In this document: piece by piece, positions 50,295 to 50,431 of the stretch | Layout: every line of letters starts with the position of its first letter | How positions within the stretch are numbered: position 1 is the stretch's first letter | NCBI GenBank assembly: GCA_017451505.1 | Contig: JAFTOF010000007.1 | Span: forward strand, 1-50,431 | Origin: Clostridia bacterium | GTDB taxonomy: Bacteria > Bacillota > Clostridia > UMGS1883 | Reading direction: 5' to 3' | DNA: 50,431 nucleotides | The notes under the pieces: generated by a model | Told to the model about the DNA's origin: nothing | What the model saw: the letters and a program-made list of their open reading frames with translations, nothing else | The model's database searches: none | Translations under genes and position numbers: made by a program

Positions 50295-50431
50295 TTACTT
50301 AAGTTCAACCTTTGCGCCAACTTCTTCAAGCTGAGCCTTGATCTTTTCAGCGTCTTCCTTAGAAGCTGCTTCCTTAAGAGTTGTGGGAGCACCGTCAACT
50401 GCTTCCTTAGCTTCCTTAAGGCCAAGACCTG
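50295..50431 (-). CDS. rplL: 50S ribosomal protein L7/L12 (C-terminal end, cut by the window)
   Basis: Only the last 44 codons lie in the window: [20 protein letters not shown], then [20 protein letters not shown] and TAA. This is the conserved C-terminal domain of L7/L12, the stalk protein that recruits elongation factors to the ribosome. The gene continues beyond position 50431. Confidence 0.95.
   Translation of the reverse strand, partial: GLGLKEAKEAVDGAPTTLKEAASKEDAEKIKAQLEEVGAKVELK

Overview
The window is a chromosomal segment of a low-to-mid GC Gram-positive bacterium, most likely an uncultured or gut-type member of the Clostridia. The support is gene order and family: dprA-topA-trmFO, infC-rpmI-rplT with an L20-type leader, dnaG-rpoD, SRP RNA-dnaX-ybaB-recR, a dcw (mraZ to ftsZ) cluster, a large Alu-containing SRP RNA, strong AGGAGG-type ribosome binding sites and TTGACA/TATAAT promoters. 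MurE carries a DNPR motif, so the peptidoglycan is probably meso-diaminopimelate type. No species can be named from the sequence alone.

Layout. 1-700: a small Cys-rich membrane protein and one copy of a 100-bp structured repeat. 721-6079 (minus): trmFO, topA, dprA and a SPOUT RNA methyltransferase. 6105-7567 (minus): second copy of the 100-bp repeat, then the translation operon infC-rpmI-rplT with a consensus promoter, attenuator leader and a predicted AUU start for infC. 7585-10365 (minus): a PRPP-dependent phosphoribosyltransferase overlapping an SH3-repeat membrane protein, a DUF1858 protein and tRNA-Gly. 10536-13407 (plus): dnaG-rpoD. 13571-15482: tRNA-Leu, whose 3' end is repeated in a 204-bp tandem array, followed by a phage-protein fragment framed by 36-bp inverted repeats. 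15529-17226 (minus): pyrimidine nucleoside salvage (cdd, pdp). 17408-23576 (plus): holA, an M18 aminopeptidase, an RqcP-like S4 protein, a two-gene chromate transporter and tex. 23577-24700: repeat-bounded cassette with a ribbon-helix-helix repressor, its palindromic operator, a small unknown protein and a predicted antisense RNA. 24772-37587 (minus): cell division and wall cluster in transcription order mraZ-rsmH-ftsL-ftsI-murE-mraY-ftsW-murG-murA-divIB-ftsZ, then a coiled-coil protein. 37791-38431: duplicated tRNA-Pro region. 38559-41947 (plus): second murA, WalJ-like hydrolase, rlmH, membrane-anchored unknown. 41975-48462 (minus): rsmA, HAD phosphatase, nicotinate phosphoribosyltransferase, small unknown, recR, ybaB, dnaX, SRP RNA. 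48480-49326: two inverted copies of a dispersed repeat. 49327-end (minus): hslO and the 3' end of rplL.

Most of the window is housekeeping. The unusual material is non-coding: (i) two copies of a 100-bp element of identical length, ending in an intrinsic terminator and able to form a competing stem, one of them in the leader of an rRNA/tRNA methyltransferase; (ii) a roughly 265-bp dispersed repeat family (two full forward copies, one inverted copy, one deletion derivative) whose hairpin stems change sequence while pairing and loops are kept; (iii) the RHH-antisense-RNA cassette lying between a 20-bp perfect inverted repeat supplied by that family; (iv) multi-hairpin modules beside three tRNA genes, two of them tandemly duplicated together with part of the tRNA. 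These are the best candidates for undescribed elements. All structural statements come from reading pairing by eye; no folding or database search was run.
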